64,000 nucleotides of DNA from Acidobacteriota bacterium (GTDB lineage: Bacteria; Acidobacteriota; Terriglobia; Terriglobales; Acidobacteriaceae). The notes under the pieces were generated by a model, which searched no databases, was not told the origin of the DNA, and saw only the letters and a program-made list of their open reading frames with translations. A program made the translations under genes and the position numbers. Below, one piece after another: positions 17,208 through 26,271 of this stretch. The first letter of the stretch is position 1. Every line of letters starts with the position of its first letter. The stretch lies in contig JABCZL010000001.1 of NCBI GenBank assembly GCA_013289685.1, positions 127,838 through 191,837 on the forward strand, given 5' to 3'.

Positions 17208-17459
17208 CTACTGTAGCTCGGACTCGTTCTCCCGGTCGCGACGCTTTCCATACCGGATCGCAAAACCGAATCCGAAAATCATAATGGCGACCGGCGGCGC
17301 TAGCATCACAAAAATAGCCCGGTTGAGCGCCCGCTGACTTTCCTTGGGCGTGGCCTTCGCGTTCGCATTGCACATGGCGCAGCCCTGCGAAAATGCCGGC
17401 GCCGTCCACAGCGCCACCAACAGCAACAACGCCAAACGAAATTTGCCGATGCGTTTCAT
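17208..17459 (-). CDS. Small membrane protein with CxxC, last gene of the oxidase operon
   Basis: 83 aa. A signal-like helix (LALLLLVALWTAPAFS) is followed by QGCAMCNANAKA, a CxxC that would face the periplasm, then one transmembrane helix (AIFVMLAPPVAIMIFGFGFA) and a basic tail. It starts 5 bp after the subunit IV stop and so belongs to the cox operon. A periplasmic CxxC beside cox genes suggests a copper-handling or thiol role in oxidase assembly, but this is inference; no family is recognised. Confidence 0.65.
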   Translation of the reverse strand: MKRIGKFRLALLLLVALWTAPAFSQGCAMCNANAKATPKESQRALNRAIFVMLAPPVAIMIFGFGFAIRYGKRRDRENESELQ

Positions 17460-17464
17460 ATCCG

Positions 17465-17788
17465 CTACTGCACTCCCAATCCGTTGGGCGGCGGCAAAAT
17501 CCGCGCAGCATCCCTGAAGAAGAACGAATACATGATAATGAAGCACGCCGTCACCGAGATCACCAGCATCCAGCGCATCATCGCCCGCTCAAACTTCAAG
17601 TGCATGAAATAAGCAATGATCAGCGCCGACTTGATGATCGACAGAATCAGCAGCACTTCCAGCATGCGCACCGGCTCGAAGACCTGCTTGTATCCCAGCA
17701 CCACCTCGATCGCGGTCAGCACCAGCAGCGCTCCCCACACCCAGAAATACTGCCCCTTGCTGTCGTCATGCGTTGCGGCGTCGTGCAT
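17465..17788 (-). CDS. Cytochrome c oxidase subunit IV (prokaryotic type)
   Basis: 107 aa with three transmembrane helices (VWGALLVLTAIEVVLGY, MLEVLLILSIIKSALIIAYF, MRWMLVISVTACFIIMYSFF) and the MHLKFE motif after helix 2, typical of COX4_pro/CtaF-like subunits. It is a small accessory subunit stabilising the oxidase in the inner membrane. It lies downstream of subunit III, separated by a family C repeat. Confidence 0.85.
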   Translation of the reverse strand: MHDAATHDDSKGQYFWVWGALLVLTAIEVVLGYKQVFEPVRMLEVLLILSIIKSALIIAYFMHLKFERAMMRWMLVISVTACFIIMYSFFFRDAARILPPPNGLGVQ

Positions 17789-17811
17789 CTGTCATCCCCT
17801 CTAAGCGAATT

Positions 17812-17850
17812 GTCATCCTGAGGCAGGCGCCTTTTGCCTGCCGAAGGACC
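17812..17850. repeat. Family C palindromic repeat
   Basis: TTGTCATCCTGAGGCAGGCG ... TTTGCCTGCCGAAGGACCTG. The arms GGCAGGC / GCCTGCC pair. Other copies are at 18742-18786 and 26072-26116. It separates coxC from the subunit IV gene within the operon. Confidence 0.75.
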
Positions 17851-17912
17851 TGATCGAGCCGCGCGAAGCGTCGCGTTCTTTGCGACGCGTGAACCGCGCC
17901 TGGCTCGCTTCC

Positions 17913-18719
17913 TTACATGATCTTGGTCGACATCAAATACACCAGCGGAAAAATAAACATCCACACCAGATCGACAAAGTGCCAGTACAGCCCCGACACT
18001 TCCACATCCTCCGCGTCATAATCCTTCGGCTTCAGAACCAGAATCACCGTCGCCACAATCAATGCGATCAGCAACACATGAATCCCGTAGTGGAAGACAT
18101 TGTCCGACGGGATCAGCGCGAACCCGACAACCCAAAGCACTCCCAGCACCGGCAGAAACCATTTGCGAAACGCCACCACGCCCAGGTAGATCACGCCAAT
18201 CGTCACATGCAGCATGTGCATCGCGGTCAGGCCGAAGAATGTCGCCGGAAACTGTGGCGTGTTCTTCGATATGTCCGCCAGCTCTCCGGCAGCGGCGTGT
18301 GCGGGTTTCGGGAAAATCGGCAGCGTCAGCCCTTCGCCAATCAGCTTGCTCCACTCCATGCCGTGCAGCACGATGAACGCTGTGCCGAACGCCATGGTGG
18401 CCAGCAGCCAGTTGCGCGTCCAGGACCGGTCGCCGCGCTGCGCCGCGAACACCGCCATCACCATGGTCAGCGAACTCGACAGCAGGCAGCCCGTCATGAT
18501 CGTGGCGTTGGTGATGCTGGCCACGTGGAAGGGCGTGGGCCACGCCGTATAAATCCGGTTATAGCTGAAAGCGACCAGCAGCGCTCCGAAGGTCAGCGAG
18601 TCCGAGGCCAGAAACAGCCACATACCCACCTTTTTCGAATAAGCTCCAAACAGAGGCGCCTCGTAAGCCCCCGGCGTCCCGTGCCCCACAGCATCATGCT
18701 GAAGCGTGGCGTCAGCCAT
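17913..18719 (-). CDS. coxC: Cytochrome c oxidase subunit III
   Basis: 268 aa from the ATG at 18719; the longer open frame is family C repeat DNA. Seven hydrophobic helices with subunit III hallmarks: KVGMWLFLASDSLTFGALL, FIVLHGMEWSKL, TAMHMLHVTIGVIYLG and GLYWHFVDLVWMFIFPLVYL (the WHFVDxVW signature). It supports proton uptake and stability of the aa3 oxidase. It follows another, different subunit III gene (18832-19569), so the operon has two. Confidence 0.9.
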   Translation of the reverse strand: MADATLQHDAVGHGTPGAYEAPLFGAYSKKVGMWLFLASDSLTFGALLVAFSYNRIYTAWPTPFHVASITNATIMTGCLLSSSLTMVMAVFAAQRGDRSWTRNWLLATMAFGTAFIVLHGMEWSKLIGEGLTLPIFPKPAHAAAGELADISKNTPQFPATFFGLTAMHMLHVTIGVIYLGVVAFRKWFLPVLGVLWVVGFALIPSDNVFHYGIHVLLIALIVATVILVLKPKDYDAEDVEVSGLYWHFVDLVWMFIFPLVYLMSTKIM

Positions 18720-18741
18720 TCCTGAATTTCCCCTTTCCCTT

Positions 18742-18786
18742 GTCATCCTGAGGCGGGCGTCGTTTGCCCGCCGAAGGATCCATGCA
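18742..18786. repeat. Family C palindromic repeat
   Basis: TTGTCATCCTGAGGCGGGCG ... TTTGCCCGCCGAAGGATCCA, arms GGCGGGC / GCCCGCC. It is followed by CTTAGTG...CCCTTCGTGGTG, a family G fragment. It lies between the two subunit III genes. Confidence 0.75.
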
Positions 18787-18831
18787 ACCTTAGTGAACCT
18801 TAGTGCCCTTCGTGGTGAAATGCCCGTCGCG

Positions 18832-19569
18832 CTATCGCGCAAACCCCAACAACGCAAAGACGTAAATCCACAGCACCGCCATGAAATGCCAGTACCATGC
18901 CGTGATGTCTACCACGATCCGCCGTGCCTCCACCGGCTTGTGCAGCAGGGAAGCGCCCGCCGCCCAAAGCAGCGCAATCATCCCCCCGCAAAGATGCACC
19001 GCGTGCGCAATGGTCAGCAGAAACACAAACGAACTGTTGGGATTGGTGGCAACAAAAAATCCGCGCGCATGCAGTTCTCCCCAAGCCAGCCATTGTCCGG
19101 AAAGAAATGCAACACCGAGCAACACCGTAATCCCCAGCCACGGAAACGATTTCTCATTCCCGAGCGAAACTCCAGGGATCGATTGCACCGGAGCGAGCGC
19201 CGCCTGCAGCGCCGCCCGTCGCCGCGCAAATTCCATGGTCACGCTGCTTATCAGAAGCACCGCCGTGTTAATCGCCAGCAGCAGCCAGGGCAAATCGACC
19301 CGGCCCCAATCGCGCACGTAAGTGTTCGACGCGCCGTCAAACGTCCCCAGCCCCTGCCGCACGATGTAGGCGCTGGTCAGCGATACAAACAGCATGCAGA
19401 CGGTGGCGATCCCGCATGCCAGTCCCAGCCGCGCCCGCCGCAGCCGCGCCCCATAATTCGGAACGTCCCCGCCGCCGCGCCCATCGTCTACCCCACCCGC
19501 CGGAGGCACCGGTGGCTTGGAGCCATGTCCCACATGATCGATCGGCGTCGTTGGCGTGTAAGTCGCCAT
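18832..19569 (-). CDS. Heme-copper oxidase subunit III-family protein (second copy)
   Basis: 245 aa from the ATG at 19569; upstream frame extension is family B repeat DNA. A Gly/Pro-rich N-terminus is followed by helices containing LACGIATVCMLFVSLTSAY, LPWLLLAINTAVLLISS, WLGITVLLGVAFLSGQWLAW and TIAHAVHLCGGMIALLWAAG, ending AWYWHFMAVLWIYVFALLGF, the WHFMxxLWxxVF variant of the subunit III signature. It is more divergent than the downstream coxC. Such pairs occur in Acidobacteriota cox operons and may be a split or paralogous subunit III; which one joins the aa3 core is unclear. Confidence 0.82.
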   Translation of the reverse strand: MATYTPTTPIDHVGHGSKPPVPPAGGVDDGRGGGDVPNYGARLRRARLGLACGIATVCMLFVSLTSAYIVRQGLGTFDGASNTYVRDWGRVDLPWLLLAINTAVLLISSVTMEFARRRAALQAALAPVQSIPGVSLGNEKSFPWLGITVLLGVAFLSGQWLAWGELHARGFFVATNPNSSFVFLLTIAHAVHLCGGMIALLWAAGASLLHKPVEARRIVVDITAWYWHFMAVLWIYVFALLGFAR

Positions 19570-19587
19570 AATGCTTTGAACACCCTC

Positions 19588-19825
19588 GGGTGCCCCATCC
19601 TTGTCGCGTTCTGTGCGACAGGGTGGGGCTTCTGATCTTCTATGACTCCGGGTGCCCCATTTCTCGCGCGCCCTCTGCGCGAGAAGTGGGGATTCTCCCG
19701 GCAAACTCAACTGCCGTCTACAAACTCACCACCACCGCGAACTCAACCACCACCGTGGAAGAGCGGCCCTTTAGGGCCGCGTAAATCCCTCCACTATTCA
19801 AGTCGGGCTTCAGCCCAGTGTTCGT
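19588..19825. repeat. Cluster of two family B repeats and one family H repeat
   Basis: Family B copies at 19588-19633 and 19649-19699 (GGGTGCCCCAT ... hairpin ... GTGGGG) are followed by a family H unit (GAAGAGCGGCCCTTTAGGGC, then GGGCTTCAGCCC, about 19757-19818). The last ends at the coxA stop. It fills the whole coxA-subunit III gap. Confidence 0.75.
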
Positions 19826-21556
19826 TCAATGCGACGTTCCCGTCGGCGGATCCGTCTGCATCACATAATCCTTCGCCGCGCCCGGCACCCCGTACTCATA
19901 CGGCCCATGATTCACCACCGGAGTCACTCCCCCAAAATTGTCGTGCGGCGGCGGAGTGGCCGTCGTCCACTCCAGCGTGGTCGATTCCCAAGGATTGTCG
20001 CTCGCCTTCGGACCCTTAAACATGCTCCAGAACAGATTGATCACGAAAATAAACTGCGCCGATACGGTGATGATCGCCGCCCACGTAATAAACGTGTTCA
20101 GCGGAATCAGTTTCTGCAAGAAGGCCACTTCGGTGAACTGTGAATAGCGCCGCGTCTGCCCCGCCATGCCCGCATAGTGCATCGGCATGAAGATGGCATA
20201 CGTTCCCGCCAGCGTGATGAAGAAGTGAATTCTTCCCAGCGTCTCGTTCATCATCCGGCCAAACATTTTCGGGAACCAGTAGTAGGTAGCCGAAAAAATT
20301 CCGAAGATCGCCGCCACGCCCATGATGAGGTGAAAGTGTGCCGGAACGAACGCCGTATCGTGCAGCTGGATGTCCAGCACGGGTTGCGCCAGGAACGGTC
20401 CACTCAACCCGCCCGAAACAAACAGCGATACGAAGCCGATCGCATACAACATCGGCGTACTGAAACGTATGCGACCTTTGTACATCGTTCCCAGCCAGTT
20501 AAAGGTCTTGATGGCCGAGGGCACGCCAATGCACATGGTCAGGAGCGAGAACGCGAACGCCGAGTAGGGACTCATCCCGCTCATGAACATGTGATGGCCC
20601 CACACCATGAATCCAAAAAATCCAATCGACAGCATGGCGTAGACCATCGCCCGGTATCCAAAAATCGGCTTGCGCGAAAACGTCGACAGTACCTGCGACG
20701 CCACGCCCATCCCCGGCAGAATCGCGATATACACCTCGGGATGTCCGAAAAACCAGAACAGATGCTGCCACAGCAGTGGCGACCCGCCCTTGTGCCACGT
20801 CATCACCCCGTTCACCATGGTGGTCGGAACGTAGAAGCTGGTGCCGAGATTGCGGTCCATCAACAACAAAATTCCCGCCGAGAGCAGCACGCCGAACGCC
20901 AGCAGCCCCAGAATCGCAGTGATGAACCATGACCACACGGTCAGCGGCATGCGCATCATCGTCATGCCCTTGGCCCGCAGATCAAGCGTGGTGGTGATGA
21001 AGTTCAGCGCCCCCATCAGCGACGCAATGCAGAAAATCGCAATGCTCGTGATCCACAAATCCGCGCCCAGGCCCTCGCCGGGTCCGGCCGATGGAATTGC
21101 GCTCAGCGGGGGATAGCCCGTCCACCCGTGCAGCGGCGCCCCTCCCACTACGAAGAACGCGGCCAGCATCACCATGTAGGCCACGAACGTCGTCCAGAAC
21201 GAAAGCATGTTCAGGACCGGGAACGCCATGTCCGGCGCGCCAATCTGAATCGGTAAAACGTAATTGCCGAATCCACCCTGCGGCGCCGTCGTCAGCACGA
21301 AAAACACCATGATGGTGCCGTGCATCGTCATCAGCGCCAGGTACGTCTCCGGCTTGATCTCGCCCAGCAACGGCAACGACGCCGTCGGCCAGATCATGTG
21401 GACTCGCATCAGGATCGATAAAAGCATCCCGACAAAAACCGCCGAGAGCGCCAGAAAGTAATACTGAATGCCGATGACTTTGTGGTCGAGACTGAAAATG
21501 TATTTCCGGATGAAACCCTGAGGAGCGTGCGCGTGTACCGAAGCCGGGGTCGCCAT
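19826..21556 (-). CDS. coxA: Cytochrome c oxidase subunit I
   Basis: 576 aa from the ATG at 21556, with GGCGGAG upstream and one base after the coxB stop. Twelve-helix heme-copper oxidase core. Ligand motifs seen: MTMHGTIMVFF (low-spin heme His), WFFGHPEVYIAILPG (CuB His cross-linked to Tyr), GHHMFMSG (CuB His pair) and VPAHFHLIMG (heme His pair). The HPEVY Tyr and E-containing helix make it an A-family aa3 oxidase that reduces O2 and pumps protons. N-terminus PQGFIRKYIFSLDHKVIGIQY is typical. Confidence 0.96.
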   Translation of the reverse strand: MATPASVHAHAPQGFIRKYIFSLDHKVIGIQYYFLALSAVFVGMLLSILMRVHMIWPTASLPLLGEIKPETYLALMTMHGTIMVFFVLTTAPQGGFGNYVLPIQIGAPDMAFPVLNMLSFWTTFVAYMVMLAAFFVVGGAPLHGWTGYPPLSAIPSAGPGEGLGADLWITSIAIFCIASLMGALNFITTTLDLRAKGMTMMRMPLTVWSWFITAILGLLAFGVLLSAGILLLMDRNLGTSFYVPTTMVNGVMTWHKGGSPLLWQHLFWFFGHPEVYIAILPGMGVASQVLSTFSRKPIFGYRAMVYAMLSIGFFGFMVWGHHMFMSGMSPYSAFAFSLLTMCIGVPSAIKTFNWLGTMYKGRIRFSTPMLYAIGFVSLFVSGGLSGPFLAQPVLDIQLHDTAFVPAHFHLIMGVAAIFGIFSATYYWFPKMFGRMMNETLGRIHFFITLAGTYAIFMPMHYAGMAGQTRRYSQFTEVAFLQKLIPLNTFITWAAIITVSAQFIFVINLFWSMFKGPKASDNPWESTTLEWTTATPPPHDNFGGVTPVVNHGPYEYGVPGAAKDYVMQTDPPTGTSH

Positions 21557-21557
21557 T

Positions 21558-22364
21558 TTATTGTTTCTCCGCCTCCCGTGCCGCCAGCCACTTATCGAAA
21601 TCCTCCTGGCTGACGACGTGGACCATGCCGTGCATCTTGTAGTGCCCAAGCCCGCACAGTTCGGCGCAGGCAATCTCGTATTCGCCGATCGCGGTCGGCT
21701 TGAAGTGCATGTGAATGTTCAGCCCCGGAACCGCGTCTTGCTTGAAGCGCAACTGCGGCACAAAGAAGCTGTGAATCACATCCACCGCCCGCAGGCTCAG
21801 ATCGACCTCTCGGTTCACCGGCAAAAACATCGTGCCCGTCACCACGTCGTCCTTCGCTGCAGGATCGGTCTGGCTCAGTCCCACCGCAGCCTCGCCGCCC
21901 GCCGATGGATCCATCAAGCTGAAGCTGGTCTTGCCATATTTCCCGTCCGGCCCCGGATAGCGGAAGTACCAGGCAAACTGCATCCCGGTTACTTCCACCT
22001 GCACCGCGCCCGCCTCCGGCGCATCGAAGCGCTGGCTCGCCCACACGCTGCTGCCCATCAGATTCAGCCCGATGAACAACACCGTGGTCAGCGCGGTCCA
22101 CACAATTTCCAGCTTGGTGTTTCCGTGCGAGTACGAAACCGGAGGAGAAGAGGGTCGCTCGCGATATCGCCACGCGAAATATCCCAGCGAGAGTTGCGCC
22201 GCCAGGAACACAATCCCCATGAGCACGAAAGTCAGGGCGAATTGCCCGTCAATCCATCCCGCGGCCGCCGAAGCGCCCGCCGGCAGCCACCAGGTCTTGG
22301 CAATAAAGAAGTAGGTACTGACAAGCGTGATCAGCCAGATCAAAACCAGTAACGCTAGGCCCAT
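21558..22364 (-). CDS. coxB: Cytochrome c oxidase subunit II
   Basis: 268 aa, start supported by AGGAGG 9 nt upstream. Two N-terminal transmembrane helices (LALLVLIWLITLVSTYFF; FALTFVLMGIVFLAAQLSLG) precede the cupredoxin domain. The CuA site CAELCGLGHYKMHG has Cys233, Cys237, His241 and Met244, with the earlier His in VIHSFFVPQ. It accepts electrons from cytochrome c on the periplasmic side. First gene of the operon; no fused cytochrome c domain. Confidence 0.95.
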   Translation of the reverse strand: MGLALLVLIWLITLVSTYFFIAKTWWLPAGASAAAGWIDGQFALTFVLMGIVFLAAQLSLGYFAWRYRERPSSPPVSYSHGNTKLEIVWTALTTVLFIGLNLMGSSVWASQRFDAPEAGAVQVEVTGMQFAWYFRYPGPDGKYGKTSFSLMDPSAGGEAAVGLSQTDPAAKDDVVTGTMFLPVNREVDLSLRAVDVIHSFFVPQLRFKQDAVPGLNIHMHFKPTAIGEYEIACAELCGLGHYKMHGMVHVVSQEDFDKWLAAREAEKQ

Positions 22365-22536
22365 TCCCCAGCCCTCCTGAACCCTAAGCCTGCACTTCTA
22401 AGCACGACTCCTAAGGACGACACCACAGAATTTCCCCACGGCCGCTGCCGCGTCCGACAACGCGAGCAACGGGTCGGCGGCGAGTGTAACACAGCCACGC
22501 GCGAATTAAGCAAGCGACTTGCTGAGGAAAAAACCC

Positions 22537-22616
22537 TGAACCACGAAGAACACGAAGGTCCACGAAAGAAACGTGGAGATTTTCCTTCGTGGACCTTCGT
22601 GTCCTTCGTGGTTATT
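22537..22616. repeat. 80-bp inverted repeat of the ACCACGAAG...CTTCGTGG family (G)
   Basis: ACCACGAAGAACACGAAGGT and its inverted copy ACCTTCGTGTCCTTCGTGGT flank a central CACGAAAGAAACGTGGAG stretch, giving a long near-perfect hairpin. Fragments of the same family are at 18791-18815, 29665-29705, 38050-38078 and 40719-40740. It lies between convergently oriented coxB upstream sequence and the BNR gene end. Confidence 0.8.
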
Positions 22617-22635
22617 GCCTTTCTGGTCGATCTCG

Positions 22636-25600
22636 CTACTTCTCCGACCACTCCGGCACCCGCCCTGGAGTCCAAGGCGCCCCCGCCGCCTCCATATCTT
22701 TTTCCAGCTTGCTCAGATCGACCTCGACCAAAGTCCGCAGTTTCCCGAGTTGTTCCGCAAATTCCCCAGCCGCAATGTTGTAGGAATCCACATGCGACTG
22801 CGTCGGCTTGGCCAGCGAGAACCGTTCGCCATCCATCGCAGAATTCACCCGATCGTGAATCGACGACGCGACCGGCTCTTGCCGCTTCGCGATCTCCACA
22901 TCCCCGCGCAGTGCGCGCAGAATCTCCCGATCCCGCGCCTCCAGAGAATCCGCCACGCTTCCCAGCTGTTTCTCCGCTGCGGGCACCTCGCGCAAAGCTT
23001 CGCGAATCGCTTTCAGCCGCGACTCCACGTCCTCCGCCGTATGCAGCGCTCCCGACACCGCCCGATACAGCCGCGTCACCTTCCGGAGGAATTCTTCCTG
23101 CGCCGCCCGATTCTCCGCACTCATCCCGGTGGCTCCCAAGGTTACGACCTTGAACGACTGCGGCCCGGCCAACTCCGTCACCACGCCGCCGACTTTGTCG
23201 AACATCCGCACGGAGTAAGTTCCCGACAGCACCAGCGGCCCCTGATCCGCCGCATCGGGAAAATCTTCTTCACCATCATCCGAATGCTTCTTCACCTGCG
23301 GCGCCGAATATCGCAGATCCCACGCCACCCGCTGGAACCCGCCCTCAGTGCTCCCCTCCACGCGTCGGATCGCCGCCCCGGTCTCGTCGTACACCACAAA
23401 ATAAACTTCCGGCTTCGCCTCTTCCGCCTCGGCCCGCAACTCATCCTTCGTCGGATAAGCCAGCGTCTGATTTTTCTTCGCCGCGTCCTTCTCCGCCTCC
23501 TGTCGCTTTTCTTTCTTCGTTTTGAACTTCTCTTTCATGTACGCCGTGAACACCGCCCCATACGGCGGATTGTCCGCCGTATAGAATGCATCCCCCAGAA
23601 ACCCTTTCTTCGGCCCGCCCAGCGGATGCCGCTCCACATAAAGCAGCGCATCCTTCACCGGGAATACCGCAGCGGCCTGCTCCGTCGATTCCGCCTTCAT
23701 CTGCCGCAGCGGCGTGATGTCGTCCAGCACGTAAAATCCACGCCCAAACGTCGCAATCACCAGATCGCCCTCGCGCGCCTGGATCACCATGTCGCGCACC
23801 GCAATCGTCGGCAGCCCACCCTTCAGCCGAACCCAGTGCGCTCCACCGTCGATGGTAAAGTAAGCGCCAAACTCCGTCCCCGCAAACAGCAGATTCGGAT
23901 TCACCGTATCTTCCGCGAACGCCAGCACCGGCCCGTTCTCCGGCAAATCCCCAGCAATCGAAGTCCACGTCTTGCCCATGTCCGTCGACTTCAGCAGATA
24001 AGGTTTGAAGTCCTCGTTCTTATGATTCTCAAACGCTGCGTATACCGTCCCCGCATCATGCGAAGACGCCGCCAGCCGGCTCACATACGTCATCTCCGGC
24101 ACGCCCGGAAACTTTTCATACTTCGTCCAATTCGCTCCGCCGTCGCCCGATACCTGAATCAGCCCGTCATCCGTGCCGACGTAGAGAAGCCCTTCCTTCT
24201 TCGGCGATTCCGCCAGCGCCACAATATTCCCGTAGAACGACGTCGACTGATTCTTCGCCACCGCATCAGGACCCCACACCTTTCCCATTACCGGCAGCTT
24301 GTTGCGATCGATCTGCCGTGTTAAATCTCCGCTGATCGCCTTCCACGTATCCCCGCGGTCGTCGCTGCGAAATAATTTGTTCGCCGCAAAATAAAGCCGG
24401 GTGTGCGAATGCGGACTCACGATGATCGGCGAATCCCAATTCCATCTCAGCGGAGGCTCGCCCTTGCCCTCCAGAGGCTGCAGGACCAGTTCCTGCCCCG
24501 TCGGCTTGTCATACCGCACCAGCACGCCATACTGCGATTCGGAATAGATCGTATTCGGATCCACCGGATCGACCTGCGACCGGAACCCGTCTCCACCCGT
24601 CGTCACAAACCAGTCCGAATTCACAATTCCATTCAGATCCCGCGTCCGCGACGGTCCACACCAGGAAAAATAATCCTGCGTCCCACCGCACACGTTGTAG
24701 AAGGGAAGCGCGTTGTCCACCGCGACGTCATAAAACTGCACCGTCGGCAGATTCGCCTTGAATTCCCAAGTCTTCGCGTCGTCCCACGTTTCATACATCC
24801 CGCCATCCGACCCCAGCAGCCAGTGTTTGGTATCGTCGGGATCGATCCACATCGCGTGATTGTCTCCGTGATGATTGGTCTCGTTGACCTTGCGCAGCGT
24901 CTTTCCCCCATCGAGAGACTCACGCAGCTGAACGCTCATCACAAAAATGCGATCTACATTCTTCGGATCGGCCACTACCCGCGCGTAGTACATCGCTCCC
25001 GAATCAAATTCATTGCGCCGCTCCCAGGTCGCGCCTTTGTCGCTCGAGCGAAAAATTCCGCCCTTCCCATCCGCCGCCTCAACCGTTGCGTAAACTACAT
25101 TCGGATCCGCCGGAGAAACCGCCAGCCCAATCCTCCCCATATCCACCGATGGCAGCCCCGACTTCAACTTATTCCAGGTAGCCCCCGCGTCGGTCGACTT
25201 ATAAATCGCGCTCTCCGGCCCGCCATCGATCAGCGTGTACACATGCCGCCGCCGCTGGTACGCCGCCGCATACACAATGTCCGGATTCGCAGGATCGATC
25301 GCCACATCCACCACGCCCGTGTTCTCGCTGATGGTCAGCGCGGCCTTCCAGGTCTTTCCTCCATCCGCCGACTTGTAGAGCCCGCGATCCCCGCCCGCGC
25401 CCCACAGCGGCCCCTCGGCCGCGACATACACAACTTTTGAATCCCGCGGATCCACCACCACCCGGCCAATGTGTTCCGACTTCTTCAGCCCCAGATTCTC
25501 CCAGCTCTTCCCGCCATCGACGGACCGGTAAACCCCGTCGCCATAGCTCACGCTGCGTTGCGAATTGCTTTCCCCCGACCCCACCCACACCACCGAAGCG

Positions 25601-26040
25601 TCATTCGGATCGAGCGCCACCCACCCAATCGAATACGATCCCTCGCCATCGAACACCGGAGTCCACGTCGTCCCGTCATTCACCGTCTTCCACACTCCGC
25701 CCGACGCTACGCCCACGTAATACTCAAACTTGTTCCGCGGATTCACCGCCACCGACATCACCCGCCCCGAAGCCGCCCCCGGCCCAATCGACCGGAATTT
25801 CAGCCCCGAAAAAGTGTCCGCGTTCATCCCCGGCTTCTTTTCGTCCGTGTGGGGCGGACACTCCGGTCCGCCGCCTTTGCAGTTGCTCTCTTTCGCCTCG
25901 TCCTTCTTCGTGTCCTTCTTAGCTTCTTTCTTCTGCGCCGCAGCCGTAGAAGCCGTATTCTTGTCCGGCGCCTGTTGGGCAGCGAGCGGCGTAATCAACG
26001 TCAGGGATAAAAATAAAACAAACGTGGCGAACGATTTCAT
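22636..26040 (-). CDS. Exported BNR/sortilin-like beta-propeller repeat protein
   Basis: 1134 aa from the ATG at 26040, with GGAG 6 nt upstream. A signal peptide (FVLFLSLTLITPLAA) and Lys/Ala-rich linker lead to many BNR/Asp-box units such as SVDGGKSWENLG, SADGGKTWKAAL, STDAGATWNKL and SSDKGATWERR, forming one or two beta-propellers like VPS10/sortilin and exo-sialidase-type folds. A C-terminal helical region (about 950-1134) follows. Very common in Acidobacteriota; substrate unknown and no catalytic residues can be assigned. Residues 54-65 (CKGGGPECPPHT) are encoded by an in-frame family A repeat. Confidence 0.85.
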   Translation of the reverse strand: MKSFATFVLFLSLTLITPLAAQQAPDKNTASTAAAQKKEAKKDTKKDEAKESNCKGGGPECPPHTDEKKPGMNADTFSGLKFRSIGPGAASGRVMSVAVNPRNKFEYYVGVASGGVWKTVNDGTTWTPVFDGEGSYSIGWVALDPNDASVVWVGSGESNSQRSVSYGDGVYRSVDGGKSWENLGLKKSEHIGRVVVDPRDSKVVYVAAEGPLWGAGGDRGLYKSADGGKTWKAALTISENTGVVDVAIDPANPDIVYAAAYQRRRHVYTLIDGGPESAIYKSTDAGATWNKLKSGLPSVDMGRIGLAVSPADPNVVYATVEAADGKGGIFRSSDKGATWERRNEFDSGAMYYARVVADPKNVDRIFVMSVQLRESLDGGKTLRKVNETNHHGDNHAMWIDPDDTKHWLLGSDGGMYETWDDAKTWEFKANLPTVQFYDVAVDNALPFYNVCGGTQDYFSWCGPSRTRDLNGIVNSDWFVTTGGDGFRSQVDPVDPNTIYSESQYGVLVRYDKPTGQELVLQPLEGKGEPPLRWNWDSPIIVSPHSHTRLYFAANKLFRSDDRGDTWKAISGDLTRQIDRNKLPVMGKVWGPDAVAKNQSTSFYGNIVALAESPKKEGLLYVGTDDGLIQVSGDGGANWTKYEKFPGVPEMTYVSRLAASSHDAGTVYAAFENHKNEDFKPYLLKSTDMGKTWTSIAGDLPENGPVLAFAEDTVNPNLLFAGTEFGAYFTIDGGAHWVRLKGGLPTIAVRDMVIQAREGDLVIATFGRGFYVLDDITPLRQMKAESTEQAAAVFPVKDALLYVERHPLGGPKKGFLGDAFYTADNPPYGAVFTAYMKEKFKTKKEKRQEAEKDAAKKNQTLAYPTKDELRAEAEEAKPEVYFVVYDETGAAIRRVEGSTEGGFQRVAWDLRYSAPQVKKHSDDGEEDFPDAADQGPLVLSGTYSVRMFDKVGGVVTELAGPQSFKVVTLGATGMSAENRAAQEEFLRKVTRLYRAVSGALHTAEDVESRLKAIREALREVPAAEKQLGSVADSLEARDREILRALRGDVEIAKRQEPVASSIHDRVNSAMDGERFSLAKPTQSHVDSYNIAAGEFAEQLGKLRTLVEVDLSKLEKDMEAAGAPWTPGRVPEWSEK
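25847..25876 (+). repeat. Family A repeat inside the BNR protein gene
   Basis: TGTGGGGCGGACACTCCGGT then CCGCCGCC followed by TTTGCAGTTGC. It is read in frame on the minus strand, in the linker after the signal peptide. Confidence 0.8.
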
Positions 26041-26071
26041 GGAACGCTCCGATGCAGTTGAGATTCGATTT

Positions 26072-26116
26072 GTCATCCTGAGGCGGGCGCACTTTGCCCG
26101 CCGAAGGACCTATGCA
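26072..26116. repeat. Family C palindromic repeat
   Basis: TTGTCATCCTGAGGCGGGCG ... TTTGCCCGCCGAAGGACC, then TATGCAACCC. It lies just upstream of the BNR gene start. Confidence 0.75.
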
Positions 26117-26271
26117 ACCCTGTCCGGTGGCAATACCCAAAAGCGATATGTATACAGCAATCTCCGCCCGGAAAGAAGGCCTGCTTTCTTTTCTCCGCGC
26201 ACTCCGCGGCCGTTCTCCGCGATCTCCGCGGTCAAAGGCTTTTCGCCCGTCCGCAGGTTAGAATCTCTCCT

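Noticed and set aside
19570-19710. N-terminal extension of the second subunit III protein
   Set aside because: The extension is translated family B repeat DNA; the ATG at 19569 gives a normal protein.
22573-24324. A 583-codon + strand frame opposite the BNR protein
   Set aside because: Extremely Arg/His/Pro-rich antisense frame; the minus strand encodes the BNR repeats.
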